Shown: in pieces, positions 52,202-60,206 of the stretch
How the letters are laid out: each line of letters begins with the position of its first letter
Position numbering within the stretch: position 1 is the stretch's first letter
Assembly (NCBI GenBank): GCA_900215285.1
Contig: OCMG01000004.1
Coordinates: 1,596,001-1,660,000, forward strand
Length of the DNA: 64,000 bases
DNA from: Ensifer adhaerens
GTDB lineage: Bacteria > Pseudomonadota > Alphaproteobacteria > Rhizobiales > Rhizobiaceae
Direction of reading: 5' to 3'
Translations under genes and position numbers: made by a program
Notes under the pieces: model-generated
Seen by the model: the letters and a program-made list of their open reading frames with translations, nothing else
The model's database searches: none
What the model was told of the DNA's origin: nothing

Positions 52202-52482
52202 ATTTTTCGGACGATGCTCGCGCCGATCTTCGTGCCATTCAAACTTATATCAATCAAAGAAACCCGGTCGCCGCGCAGAGGGTTATCGACGCGATTCTTC
52301 TGATCGCCTATCAGCTTGAAAGCTTTCCTCTTCTTGGAAGGCCGGGGCGAGTGCCGGGAACGCGCGAAATTTCTGTGCCGCAATATCCCTATTTTCTCGT
52401 CCACACGATTGCCGATGCGTTTCACCTCGATGTCGAAGCGGTGCTTCATGGTCGACGACTTTATCCGCCAGAGCCGGATTGA
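52191..52482 (+). pseudogene. ParE-type toxin gene with a single-base frameshift
   Basis: From ATG 52191 the frame reads MHVRFF and then shifts off; removing one T from the five-T run 52203-52207 restores MHVRFSDDARADLRA followed by a full-length ParE/RelE toxin (FPLLGRPGRVPGTREI, VLHGRRLYPPEPD) to TGA 52480-52482. No ATG, GTG or TTG exists in the toxin frame upstream of the shift (an in-frame TGA is at 52165-52167). Either the toxin is dead, or expression depends on slippage on the T run, or there is a sequencing error. All residues after the shift look normal for the family. Confidence 0.85.
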
Positions 52483-52576
52483 CGTCGCAGCGGAACCGTT
52501 TCTTGCCTTTCCACATGCGCGAACATTGTCTAAACAGCAGCCACTGAAGACAATTCATTGTGAGAAGAGACGCGCC

Positions 52577-53566
52577 ATGCCCACAGTTGCCCCGCTTGAT
52601 CTCGAAGGCCACATCGTCGGCGCACATTTCCTCGGCGATGTTCCCTTCTTCACGTCAGCCTCCGGTGAGGTTCATCGCCTCGACATGGGGCACAAAACGG
52701 TCGGCGCGCATGAAGGGCTGCTTGCCTCCATCAAGGATGACGCCAGCAACACGCTGGTGACGTCTGGTGAGGACGGCAAGGTCAACCGCATTCACGGCGA
52801 TGGACGTGTGGAGTTGCTGGCCGAGGAACCGCGCAAGTGGATTTCGGTGATTGCCGCGGGTCCACAGGGCGCGATTGCCTATGGTGTCGGCAAGGAGTCG
52901 AAGGTCCGGCTCGCCGATGGCACGGTGAAGAGTTTTGCCGAGCAGCGGACGGTCGAGGCTATTGCCTTTGCGCCCAAGGGCCTGCGCATTGCCGCCGCGC
53001 GCTATAACGGTGTGACGCTGCATTGGGTGATGACGGCGGGCGCGCCGATCGATCTCGACTGGAAGGGCGCGCATAATGCCGTGACCTTCTCGCCGGATGG
53101 GCGCTTCGTCGTCACGGCCATGCAGGAAAACGCGCTGCATGGCTGGAAGATCGACGTGAAGCCTGGGGAAGAGGCGCGTCACATGCGCATGACCGGCTAT
53201 CCGGCCAAGGTGAAATCGCTCTCCTGGTCGGTCAAAGGCAAGTGGCTGGCCTCGTCCGGTGCGCCGGCGGCTATCGTCTGGCCGTTTTCGGCCAAGGACG
53301 GTCCGATGGGCAAGCCGCCGCTGGAACTCGGCACGCGCGGCAATATCATGGCGACCGCCGTCTCCTGCCATCCGGCGGAGGAGGTCGTGGCCATCGGATT
53401 CATCGACGGCATGATCCTTCTGGTTCGCCTGGCGGACGAGAAGGAAGTTGTGCTGCGTCGCCCCGGCAAGGGGGCGATTACCTCCATGGCCTGGTCGAAG
53501 TCCGGCAAGATGCTGGCTTTTGCCTCGGAAGCGGGCGATTGCGGCGTGGTCGACATCGCGGGGTGA
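52577..53566 (+). CDS. WD40-repeat beta-propeller protein
   Basis: 329 residues, cytoplasmic, no signal peptide. Repeated propeller strands (for example AIAFAPKGLRIAAARYNGVTLHW, VTFSPDGRFVVTAMQ, SLSWSVKGKWLASSG, SMAWSKSGKMLAFASE) indicate a six- or seven-bladed WD40 fold. Start at ATG 52577 gives MPTVAPLDLEGH, the earlier frame being upstream noise. In several rhizobia a WD40 protein follows the CobW-type GTPase; here the toxin-antitoxin remnant lies between them. It probably scaffolds or regulates metal trafficking, but that is inference from position. Confidence 0.87.
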   Translation: MPTVAPLDLEGHIVGAHFLGDVPFFTSASGEVHRLDMGHKTVGAHEGLLASIKDDASNTLVTSGEDGKVNRIHGDGRVELLAEEPRKWISVIAAGPQGAIAYGVGKESKVRLADGTVKSFAEQRTVEAIAFAPKGLRIAAARYNGVTLHWVMTAGAPIDLDWKGAHNAVTFSPDGRFVVTAMQENALHGWKIDVKPGEEARHMRMTGYPAKVKSLSWSVKGKWLASSGAPAAIVWPFSAKDGPMGKPPLELGTRGNIMATAVSCHPAEEVVAIGFIDGMILLVRLADEKEVVLRRPGKGAITSMAWSKSGKMLAFASEAGDCGVVDIAG

Positions 53567-53571
53567 GTCCA

Positions 53572-53988
53572 ATGCCGATGCCGCAGGACTATTTCCACGC
53601 ATCGCGCGATTTTGAAAAGTTCATCGAAGATCTCAAGCGGATCTCCCTGCTGCAGACGACGCATCAATGCTACACGATGGTCGAGGCGGTGCTGCATGCG
53701 ATGCGCAGTCATATGAGTCTGCGCGACGCGCTCGCCTTTGCGGATTGCCTGCCGCCCGTTCTCCGGGCCATTTTCGTTGCCCATTGGGATATCGATGCGC
53801 TTGTTCTGCCGGCGACCGATCGGGCGGGCTTGCAGCGTGAAATCGTGGCGCTGAGGCATAACCATAACCTCTCGACGCCAACGGCGCTGGAGGATGTCGG
53901 CGCGGCGCTCAGGCAAAACATGGGGCCTGCGGAATTCGATCGGCTGCTGGACATTTTGCCGCCGGACCTTAGCGGCTTCTGGCGCTGA
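53572..53988 (+). CDS. DUF2267 family protein
   Basis: 138 residues, all-helical, with two repeats of the DUF2267 type (QTTHQCYTMVEAVLHAMRSHMSLRDALAFADCLPPVLRAI and a second near 105-138), read in part. The family has no settled function. It starts 5 nt after the WD40 gene and is probably co-transcribed with it. Confidence 0.85.
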   Translation: MPMPQDYFHASRDFEKFIEDLKRISLLQTTHQCYTMVEAVLHAMRSHMSLRDALAFADCLPPVLRAIFVAHWDIDALVLPATDRAGLQREIVALRHNHNLSTPTALEDVGAALRQNMGPAEFDRLLDILPPDLSGFWR

Positions 53989-54077
53989 GTCTCTCCGTTT
54001 ATCGAGCCTTCTTTGAGCCCAGTTCCGTCAGTCAGGCCTTGCCGGTCTGGGGCCATCGGTCTCGCGGGGATGCAGTT

Positions 54078-55055
54078 TCAAGATCCGAGAGCCTCCCTGG
54101 AGCCAATCGATGGGCTTTCGGCACCTTCGCAACGGCGGCCGACCACGCGGTTCCGGCCCAGCCTCTTAGCCTCATAGAGGGCGGCATCTACAGCCAGCAA
54201 GACGTCGATCGGAGACATTCGGCGGCAGTCTTCAAATGTCACAACACCAAAGCTTGCCGTGACATGCTGAGCGGCTGGCGAACTGGAATGCGCGATCGCC
54301 AGGCTTTCGATCTTCAGCCGGCTTCGTTCTGCCCATTCGGTTGCCCGGTCGAGTGCCGTCTCCGGCAATATGATTGCGAATTCCTCGCCGCCGTATCGGG
54401 CAAGCGTTTCCGTGGGGCGGGATACGGTCTGGCTGAGGGATAAGGCAACAGACTGGAGAGCCTCATCGCCTTGAACATGCCCGTAGGTGTCGTTGAATTG
54501 CTTGAACGCATCGATATCGAGAAGGATCAGGGAGAGCGGCTTTTCCGAACTCGCGTGACGATCGAGCTCATTCTGGAGCGTGAGGTCGAAATGGCGTCGG
54601 TTTGACAGGTTGGTCAGGGCGTCGGTCACGCTCAGGCGATAGATTTTCTCGGTCAGGCCACGCAATTCTGCCTCGGCGCGTTTGCGCTCCGAGATGTCTC
54701 GCACGATCGAGCAGTTGAACGCGCGCCCCTCGAACTGGACGTAGTTGACGGTGACCTCGATCGGAATTTCAACGCCAGCTTTCGAGACATTCACCGTTTC
54801 CAGGCGAAACGACTTCTGCTCGACGACGTCCTGCCAATGCCTTTGCCAACGATCCTGATCGAAAAATGGATCGACGTCCCAGACATGCATCCGCGAAAGT
54901 TCCTTGGCGGAATATCCCAGGAGTTTCGTCGCAGCCGGGTTTACGAAAACATATCTGCCGCTTTCGTCGAGCCATATGACCATATCCGCCAACTTCTCGA
55001 CGGTCGTGTTGGTCAACATCAGGCGGTATGCCAGGTTGTCGTTCAAGGCAGCCAT
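54078..55055 (-). CDS. PAS-GGDEF diguanylate cyclase
   Basis: 325 residues from ATG 55055, whose upstream AAGGAG is 14 nt away (distant but the best candidate; longer starts at 55175 or 55250 are possible). Residues about 20-130 form a PAS domain (WLDESGRYVFVNPAATKLLGYS) ending with the usual SIVRDISERKRAEAEL linker. The GGDEF domain (about 145-305) has the intact active-site ARYGGEEFA. It makes cyclic di-GMP in response to a PAS-sensed signal. No EAL domain or inhibitory-site RxxD is obvious. Confidence 0.88.
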   Translation of the reverse strand: MAALNDNLAYRLMLTNTTVEKLADMVIWLDESGRYVFVNPAATKLLGYSAKELSRMHVWDVDPFFDQDRWQRHWQDVVEQKSFRLETVNVSKAGVEIPIEVTVNYVQFEGRAFNCSIVRDISERKRAEAELRGLTEKIYRLSVTDALTNLSNRRHFDLTLQNELDRHASSEKPLSLILLDIDAFKQFNDTYGHVQGDEALQSVALSLSQTVSRPTETLARYGGEEFAIILPETALDRATEWAERSRLKIESLAIAHSSSPAAQHVTASFGVVTFEDCRRMSPIDVLLAVDAALYEAKRLGRNRVVGRRCEGAESPSIGSREALGS

Positions 55056-55299
55056 TCGGTCGCGTCTTTCTCCTTCGATGACGCTAGAACTATGGGGGCG
55101 GCGTAAATTTTCCGTGACATCGGAGGGAGAGAAACAGGGACTCCCTGGCGCCTGGAACGCTTCAAAATGCGACATCCTCTCGGCTGGCGCGAAGAAGCCG
55201 GGCGTGTCTGGGCCTGAAAGCCGGGCAGAACGCGGCGCGGTGCCCGTCACCCACGTCGGTCGTGCCGAAATGGGTGACGATTGCGGTCAGCCCCGCCTT

Positions 55300-55743
55300 T
55301 CACCACTCGAGTTCCATATGCGGTCGCCCGTTGGAGGTTTTCTCCACGGTGCGGCCGTCTTCGCCGATCGTGCAGGTGACACGCTTGCGGAAGGCGGAGA
55401 AGCTGTCGAAGGTGACGACATCCACCGGTTCCTCAAAGTCGAAGGTGATGCGATAACGCCCGGGCGCATGGGTGAGTGCCTGCACGGAGAGGATTTCCGC
55501 CCTGAAGGGCTGGCCGAGATAGTGGCCGGAGACCTTCGAGCCGAGCATCCACGGATTGAGCGGCGGGCGGTTGCCGGCTTTCGCGGCGAGCGTGTTCCAG
55601 TCGCGGAAACCATATTGGGCGGCGATCAGTTCCAGCGCTTTCGAGTGGGAAATGTCCTGGCTCTCATCCTTCATTCGGGTGCGCAGGCGCTTGGCCTGGT
55701 CCTTGAGGGTTTCGAGCGAGGGGATGGGCATCGATTGTGACAT
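55300..55743 (-). CDS. Glyoxalase-superfamily protein
   Basis: 147 residues. The first 60 residues (SLETLKDQAKRLRTRM, SHSKALELIAAQYGFRDWNTLA) form the helical N-terminal module found in a group of glyoxalase-superfamily proteins linked to antibiotic-resistance-type dioxygenases. The remainder is a small beta-rich domain (VSGHYLGQPFRAEIL, GRYRITFDFEEPVDVVTF) without the usual metal-binding His/Glu set. The function is unknown. Confidence 0.75.
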   Translation of the reverse strand: MSQSMPIPSLETLKDQAKRLRTRMKDESQDISHSKALELIAAQYGFRDWNTLAAKAGNRPPLNPWMLGSKVSGHYLGQPFRAEILSVQALTHAPGRYRITFDFEEPVDVVTFDSFSAFRKRVTCTIGEDGRTVEKTSNGRPHMELEW

Positions 55744-55946
55744 GACACGAGTCCTTGCCGCATTCGCAGTGCCAGTATCGGGACCCGCATTGCCGATGGC
55801 GCGAATGCATCAAAGCTTCGGTCATCAATCTCAAGGTTCGATGCAGGCTCTTGCAACCTGCACCGGGAACTTCACCAAGGCAATTGCCAGCGGGCGGCAG
55901 GCGTTCCCAAGCCTTGCGCCGCTTATGCCTCAAATCTGGGCTGCAA

Positions 55947-56597
55947 TCAAGCGACGGCGGGAACGGCCATCAGCACCGCTACGTAATGGATCACCGCTGC
56001 CGCCAGCACATGCGTGTGCCAGATGGCGCGGGAATAGGGCAGGCGGTCGAAGTGATAGAAGATCGTGCCGGCGGTGTAGGTGATGCCGCCCACGAGCAGC
56101 AGGATGAGCACGCTTGGATGGAGGTTCTGGATCAGCGGCCAGACGGCGACGATGCCCAGCCAGCCCATGCCGAGATAAAGGAAGAAGCCGGCGCGCGGCC
56201 AGCGGTGGAAGAAGGCGAGCTTCATGACGATGCCGATGATGGCAAGCGTCCAGGAGGAAATCGCCAGGCCCCAGCCGAGCCACCCGCCAAGTCCGATGAT
56301 ACCGATCGGCGTATAGGTGCCGGCGATCATCAGATAGATGGCCGCATGGTCGAAGCGGCGAAGCACGGCGCGCACCTTGCCATGGATGGTGAGATTGTAG
56401 GCTGCAGAAAACGAGAAGGTGGCGATCAGTCCGACACCATAGACGGTCAGCGGCCAGATCCAGTCAGCCGGAAGCCGCAGGCTTGCCCACACGATCAGCG
56501 CCGAGGTCGCGGCAATGGCAAAGGCCACGCCGATCACATGGACGACACCGTCGGCGAAATGTTCCCAAGGCGTATGCGGCAACTGGAATCGGGTCAT
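55947..56597 (-). CDS. Hemolysin III / PAQR-family membrane protein (TrhA-like)
   Basis: 216 residues with seven predicted membrane helices. Conserved polar residues expected for this zinc-hydrolase-like fold are present: FSFSAAYNLTIHGK (second helix), FDHAAIYLMIAGTYTP (third) and the C-terminal WHTHVLAAAVIHYVAVL. Bacterial members maintain membrane energetics in some species; the historic name hemolysin III is misleading. It starts right before the tRNA-Val region. Confidence 0.88.
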   Translation of the reverse strand: MTRFQLPHTPWEHFADGVVHVIGVAFAIAATSALIVWASLRLPADWIWPLTVYGVGLIATFSFSAAYNLTIHGKVRAVLRRFDHAAIYLMIAGTYTPIGIIGLGGWLGWGLAISSWTLAIIGIVMKLAFFHRWPRAGFFLYLGMGWLGIVAVWPLIQNLHPSVLILLLVGGITYTAGTIFYHFDRLPYSRAIWHTHVLAAAVIHYVAVLMAVPAVA

Positions 56598-56768
56598 GGG
56601 GTGGTTTTGGATCTCGTCGGGGTGGTTCGATTTCTAAGAGTGTACCGATGAGGTCTGCTCAAGGCAATCGCAAGCGATGCGACATTGCGACCGTCATGCA
56701 CGCAAGCTTAATCAGCCGTAAGAGTCTTTATCATGACGGAGGAAGACGCATTTCGCCGAAATGCAAAA

Positions 56769-56794
56769 GGGCTCAGCGATGTCTCGCTAAGCCC
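56769..56794 (-). terminator. Terminator after tRNA-Val
   Basis: GGGCT...AGCGA (56769-56779) pairs with TCGCT...AGCCC (56784-56794) with one mismatch; on the minus strand it is followed by TTTTGCAT. It ends the tRNA-Val transcript 11 nt downstream. Confidence 0.7.
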
Positions 56795-56804
56795 TTGAAA
56801 AGGA

Positions 56805-56879
<75 letters not shown>

Positions 56880-56978
56880 ATCCGATGTCGGCGCATAGAT
56901 CATAAAATGCTTTGCGCCGTCAATAGGGTTTTTGAAGCTTTTTTATCAATCGGTGGAAAAGCTTCGGTGGCTGCCTGA

Positions 56979-57341
56979 TCAGGCCGCCAGCATCTTGTTG
57001 ACCTCGTCGACGAGGTCGCGAAGATGGAAGGGCTTGGAGAGAACCTTGGCGTCCTTGGGGGCGCGGGAATCCGGGTTCAGCGCCACGGCGGCAAAGCCGG
57101 TGATGAACATGACCTTGAGATCCGGATCGAGTTCGGTCGCGCGGCGGGCGAGTTCGATCCCGTCCATTTCCGGCATCACGATGTCGGTCAGAAGCAGCGA
57201 GAAGGGCTCTTCGCGCAGACGGTCGTAGGCGCTGGCGCCGTTGTCATAGGACATGACGTTATAGCCGGCGCGCTCCAGCGCCTTGACCAGGAAACGGCGC
57301 ATGTCGTTGTCGTCTTCTGCGAGGAGGATCTTCTGGGTCAT
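56979..57341 (-). CDS. cpdR: CpdR-type single-domain response regulator
   Basis: 120 residues, a stand-alone receiver domain. Acidic pair ED at 9-10, phospho-acceptor Asp53 (LLTDIVMPEMDG), switch Thr in MFITGFA and Lys in VLSKPFHLRDL. In Caulobacter and rhizobia, CpdR in its unphosphorylated form directs ClpXP to destroy cell-cycle regulators, and the CckA-ChpT relay controls it. The start at 57341 (MTQKILLAED) gives the family's usual length; an ATG at 57353 would add four residues. The gene is followed on the other strand by N-formylglutamate amidohydrolase, as in Sinorhizobium. Confidence 0.93.
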   Translation of the reverse strand: MTQKILLAEDDNDMRRFLVKALERAGYNVMSYDNGASAYDRLREEPFSLLLTDIVMPEMDGIELARRATELDPDLKVMFITGFAAVALNPDSRAPKDAKVLSKPFHLRDLVDEVNKMLAA

Positions 57342-57554
57342 TTTCTCTGACATCTGGTGGTTTCTCGTTCTGGCATATGAACAACAGTTGTATGCTCGAG
57401 CGGGTAAATTTCCCGTGAACAGCAGCGGCCAAGCCTCTGTATAACGGTTTGGAAGCCCGTTTGGCTACCGCGAATGGTTTTGACTTCACGCCCGCCTGCT
57501 GGCAACATGATTGACACTGCAAATCACCACAACAACAAAACATGGTAAAGGGGA

Positions 57555-58442
57555 ATGATGCGCGGCCTGGGCGAGGAAAGCATTGACTTCGAGGTCTTCG
57601 AGCCCGCCGCTCACACAATCCCCTTTGTGTTCAACTCCCCGCATAGCGGACGCCGCTACAGCCGGGACTTCATGGCCCAGTCGCGTCTCGACGGGCTGAC
57701 AATCCGCAAATCCGAAGACGTCTATGTCGATGAGCTGTTTATCTCTGCCGTGTCGCTGGGCGCGCCGATGCTCATCGCGCATTTCCCGCGCGCCTTTCTC
57801 GACGTCAACCGCGAGCCCTATGAGCTTGATCCCCGCATGTTCATCGGCGAATTGCCATCGCATGTGAACCGCAATTCGGTGCGTGTGGCGGGCGGGCTTG
57901 GAACCATTCCGCGTATCGTTGCCGAGAATATGGAAATCTACCGGACCCGGCTGACGGCGCAGGAAGGGCTGGATCGGATCGAAGCCGTCTACAAGCCCTA
58001 TCACGCCTGCCTGCGCAAGCTGATTGCCCGCACGCATGTCTGCTTCGGCCAGGCAATCCTCATTGATTGCCACTCGATGCCCGGCAATATCCGCATTCCC
58101 GGTTCGCCGGAAAAGCCGGAAATCGTGATCGGGGACCGTTATGGCACAAGTGCCTCGTCCCGCCTCACCCGCGCGGCGAGTGATATCCTGACCGATCTCG
58201 GCTTTGCCACCGTGCGCAACAAGCCCTATGCCGGCGGCTTCATCACCGAGCATTATGGTCGCCCGGCGCGCAACCTCCACGCCATCCAGATCGAGGTCAA
58301 TCGTGCGCTCTATGTGGACGAGACGACGCTGGAGAGGAAACCCGAGTTCCTGCTGATCGCGGGGTTGCTGCGCGAGTTCATGCTGCGGCTGGCGGATTAC
58401 GTGGTGGAGACGTCGGGCGATATGGCGTTTGCGGCGGAGTGA
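57555..58442 (+). CDS. N-formylglutamate amidohydrolase family protein
   Basis: 295 residues of the FGase/HutG family: FVFNSPHSGRRY (about 24-35), DVNREPYELDP and LIDCHSMPG (near 168) carry the predicted metal ligands. The enzyme hydrolyses N-formyl-L-glutamate or related amides, the last step of one histidine degradation route, but there are no other hut genes here. The start is the first of two ATG codons with TAAAGGGGA before it. Divergent from cpdR by 213 nt. Confidence 0.87.
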   Translation: MMRGLGEESIDFEVFEPAAHTIPFVFNSPHSGRRYSRDFMAQSRLDGLTIRKSEDVYVDELFISAVSLGAPMLIAHFPRAFLDVNREPYELDPRMFIGELPSHVNRNSVRVAGGLGTIPRIVAENMEIYRTRLTAQEGLDRIEAVYKPYHACLRKLIARTHVCFGQAILIDCHSMPGNIRIPGSPEKPEIVIGDRYGTSASSRLTRAASDILTDLGFATVRNKPYAGGFITEHYGRPARNLHAIQIEVNRALYVDETTLERKPEFLLIAGLLREFMLRLADYVVETSGDMAFAAE

Positions 58443-58451
58443 GGCGCCCAT

Positions 58452-58632
58452 CCTCTCCCCTTGTGGGAGAGGATAGCCTGCCCCAAGAGGCGTCAGCCGA
58501 TTGGCTTGGCAGGCTTGGTGAGGGGGATTTGTGGCGAATATTGGGGACGAAATCGCCCCCTCACCTGGAAAATCTAGCACTTAGCCTTCAGCTAAGATGC
58601 TGATTTTCCTTCCTCTCCCACAAGGGGAGAGG
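58452..58632. repeat. Palindromic intergenic element (RIME-like)
   Basis: CCTCTCCCCTTGTGGGAGAGG (58452-58472) recurs inverted as CCTCTCCCACAAGGGGAGAGG (58612-58632), and each arm is itself nearly palindromic. The middle contains a second pair (AGCACTTAGCC...GCTAAGATGCT). The layout is that of the mosaic repeats dispersed between rhizobial genes (RIME class). It follows the N-formylglutamate amidohydrolase gene and could also act as its terminator. Confidence 0.75.
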
Positions 58633-59146
58633 CTAACCTGGCCGCACCGAATTTCCCCCGCACTCTCATCTCCCTTATCCTATACCCCTCCCGTCACCGG
58701 ATGGACCAGCGACGGTTGGCTCAGGCGGGAGGAGAGCTTGATGCGGTGTTTCGTAACGTGTGGGACATTGCATCAGGGGGCGCGGGCGGCGGCAGATGAA
58801 ACAACATCTGACGAAACGACTCCCCCGATGGGCTGCGAATAGCTCGGCGGCCTGGCAACGCCAGAGAACCCGTCTGCCTCCGAAGACGGTTTAGCGAGGC
58901 GGCCCGCGCTTGAGGAATGGAGTCGGATGAGGCTCCCCTTGATAATCTCGACGGGTCGCGCTGGCGCTCCGCCGTTATTTTACTACTCAATCAGGGCGGC
59001 GCGTCAGCGTGGCTCTCCGGAAGTTTGCGCCCAGAGACAGGGACGGAAGCGGTAACACCGGAGCGGAACTCGGGAGATGTTTTTTCCGGGGCTTTTGGCG
59101 TGCGGCCGAGCCGTTCGGTAGGGGCAATCCGAGGGACATGGCAGTC
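58633..59146. other. Hairpin-rich stretch without a convincing gene
   Basis: About 510 nt with no credible coding frame. Several strong hairpins are visible, including CAGATG/CATCTG near 58795, CTGGC/GCCAG near 58855, CCGTCT/AAGACGG near 58870 and CCGCCG...GGGCGGCG spanning 58970-59000. The pieces do not match the core elements I know of RNase P RNA, SRP RNA, tmRNA or 6S RNA. It could be a repeat family or an unannotated structured RNA. Confidence 0.4.
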
Positions 59147-59225
59147 AAAAAAAACCGCGCCGTTGGGCGCGGTCAAATCTAGGGAGGAAACACCCAAGGA
59201 GGGTATTACAGCCGCGAGCGACTGT
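59147..59225 (-). ncRNA. mmgR: MmgR-like trans-acting small RNA (alpha-r8 / suhB-motif family)
   Basis: A 79-nt transcript is delimited by a promoter and a terminator on the minus strand. It begins ACAGTCGC, which folds with GGCTGT into a first hairpin. Then CCC...GGG forms a small second hairpin, an unpaired TTTCCTCCCTAGATTT follows, and a strong terminator hairpin ACCGCGCC/GGCGCGGT ends in eight T (59147-59154). This matches the Sinorhizobium meliloti MmgR sRNA, an Hfq-binding RNA of 77 nt that limits polyhydroxybutyrate granule formation and represses phasins. Its location between N-formylglutamate amidohydrolase and an inositol-monophosphatase-family gene matches too. The CCTCCC is an anti-Shine-Dalgarno seed. 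Confidence 0.85.
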
Positions 59226-59231
59226 AAGATG

Positions 59232-59260
59232 ACATTAATATTGCAGCGCACCAATGTCAA
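59232..59260 (-). promoter_or_regulatory. Promoter of the MmgR-like sRNA
   Basis: On the minus strand TTGACA (59255-59260) is a consensus -35 box, followed after 17 nt by TAATGT (59232-59237) as -10. This puts the first RNA base at about 59225, exactly where ACAGTCGC begins. Confidence 0.7.
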
Positions 59261-59432
59261 CGGATTTGGCACAGGATTTAAGCAGATTTTTTCCGTGCCC
59301 AAATTTTATCCACTCCTGATGGACGTGGCGGCAAATGTCAAAAGACGCTCTTTCCTCCGCAGCGAAATTCCGGTTTAAGCATAGCGCCATTTGCAAACAC
59401 ATCGCGCAGACGACGCGCATGACGAGGTCCCC

Positions 59433-60206
59433 ATGTTGCCAGACAGAGCGTTTTTCGATCGCCTTGCCGAAGTTGCCGCGCGCGAGACGCTGCCGCGCTT
59501 TCGCGCAGGGGCCGCGGTGGTCAACAAGGAGGCGGGCGGCTTCGATCCGGTGACGGAAGGTGACCGGGCCGCGGAAGAGGCGATCCGCGCCGAGATCGAG
59601 CGGACGTTCCCTGATCATGGCATTCTCGGCGAGGAGCATGGGAATGTCGGGCTGGATCGTGACAATGTCTGGGTGATTGATCCGATCGACGGCACGCGCG
59701 CCTTCATTTCGGGCCTGCCGGTCTGGGGCACGCTGATCGGTCTCTATAGCGGCGGTCGGGCGAACATGGGTCTTGTCGACCAGCCTTTCACCGGCGAGCG
59801 CTATTTCTCAGATGGCAAGGCGTCTTATTACACCGGGCCCGGCGGCGCGCGGCAGATCAAGACGCGCGATTGCGGGGACATTTCCAATGCGACGCTGTTT
59901 TCGACATCGCCGCATCTGTTTGCGGGCGAGGACGAGCGGAAATATCGGGCGGTCGAAAAGACCGTTCGGCTCTTCCGTTATGGCTGCGACTGCTATGCCT
60001 ACATGCTGGTCGCCAGCGGCAATATCGATCTGGTGGTCGAGAACCAGCTGAAGCCCTACGACGTCGGCGGGATCATTCCGATCATCGAGAATGCTGGTGG
60101 CGTCATCACGACCTGGGATGGCGGGCGGCCGGAAATGGGTGGCCGGATCGTTGCTGCCGCCACGCCGGCCTTGCACAAGCAGGCGCTGGAATTGCTGGCG
60201 GGCTGA
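59433..60206 (+). CDS. hisN: Inositol-monophosphatase-family phosphatase (HisN-type)
   Basis: 257 residues with the family's metal motifs: ILGEEHGN (Glu about 69-70), WVIDPIDGTRAFI (about 85-97) and the C-terminal DVGGIIPIIENAGG. The NEEDG-like segments resemble histidinol-phosphate phosphatase HisN more than true SuhB. It should dephosphorylate L-histidinol phosphate or an inositol-type phosphate. The start at ATG 59433 has GAGG 7 nt upstream. Its neighbours, an sRNA upstream and a convergent hydrolase with no gap at the 3' end, do not reveal the pathway. Confidence 0.87.
   Translation: MLPDRAFFDRLAEVAARETLPRFRAGAAVVNKEAGGFDPVTEGDRAAEEAIRAEIERTFPDHGILGEEHGNVGLDRDNVWVIDPIDGTRAFISGLPVWGTLIGLYSGGRANMGLVDQPFTGERYFSDGKASYYTGPGGARQIKTRDCGDISNATLFSTSPHLFAGEDERKYRAVEKTVRLFRYGCDCYAYMLVASGNIDLVVENQLKPYDVGGIIPIIENAGGVITTWDGGRPEMGGRIVAAATPALHKQALELLAG

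Noticed and set aside
58721..58990. 89-residue minus-strand frame in the gene-free stretch
   Set aside because: No ribosome-binding site, Arg/Ser-rich unordered composition, and the region is better explained by structured or repeat DNA.
58633..59146. Considered RNase P RNA, SRP RNA, tmRNA and 6S RNA
   Set aside because: The conserved elements (GAGGAAAGTCCGGGC, CCGGAAGGAAGCA-type loop, T-arm GGTTCGANTCC followed by CCA, and 6S bubble arrangement) were not found on either strand.
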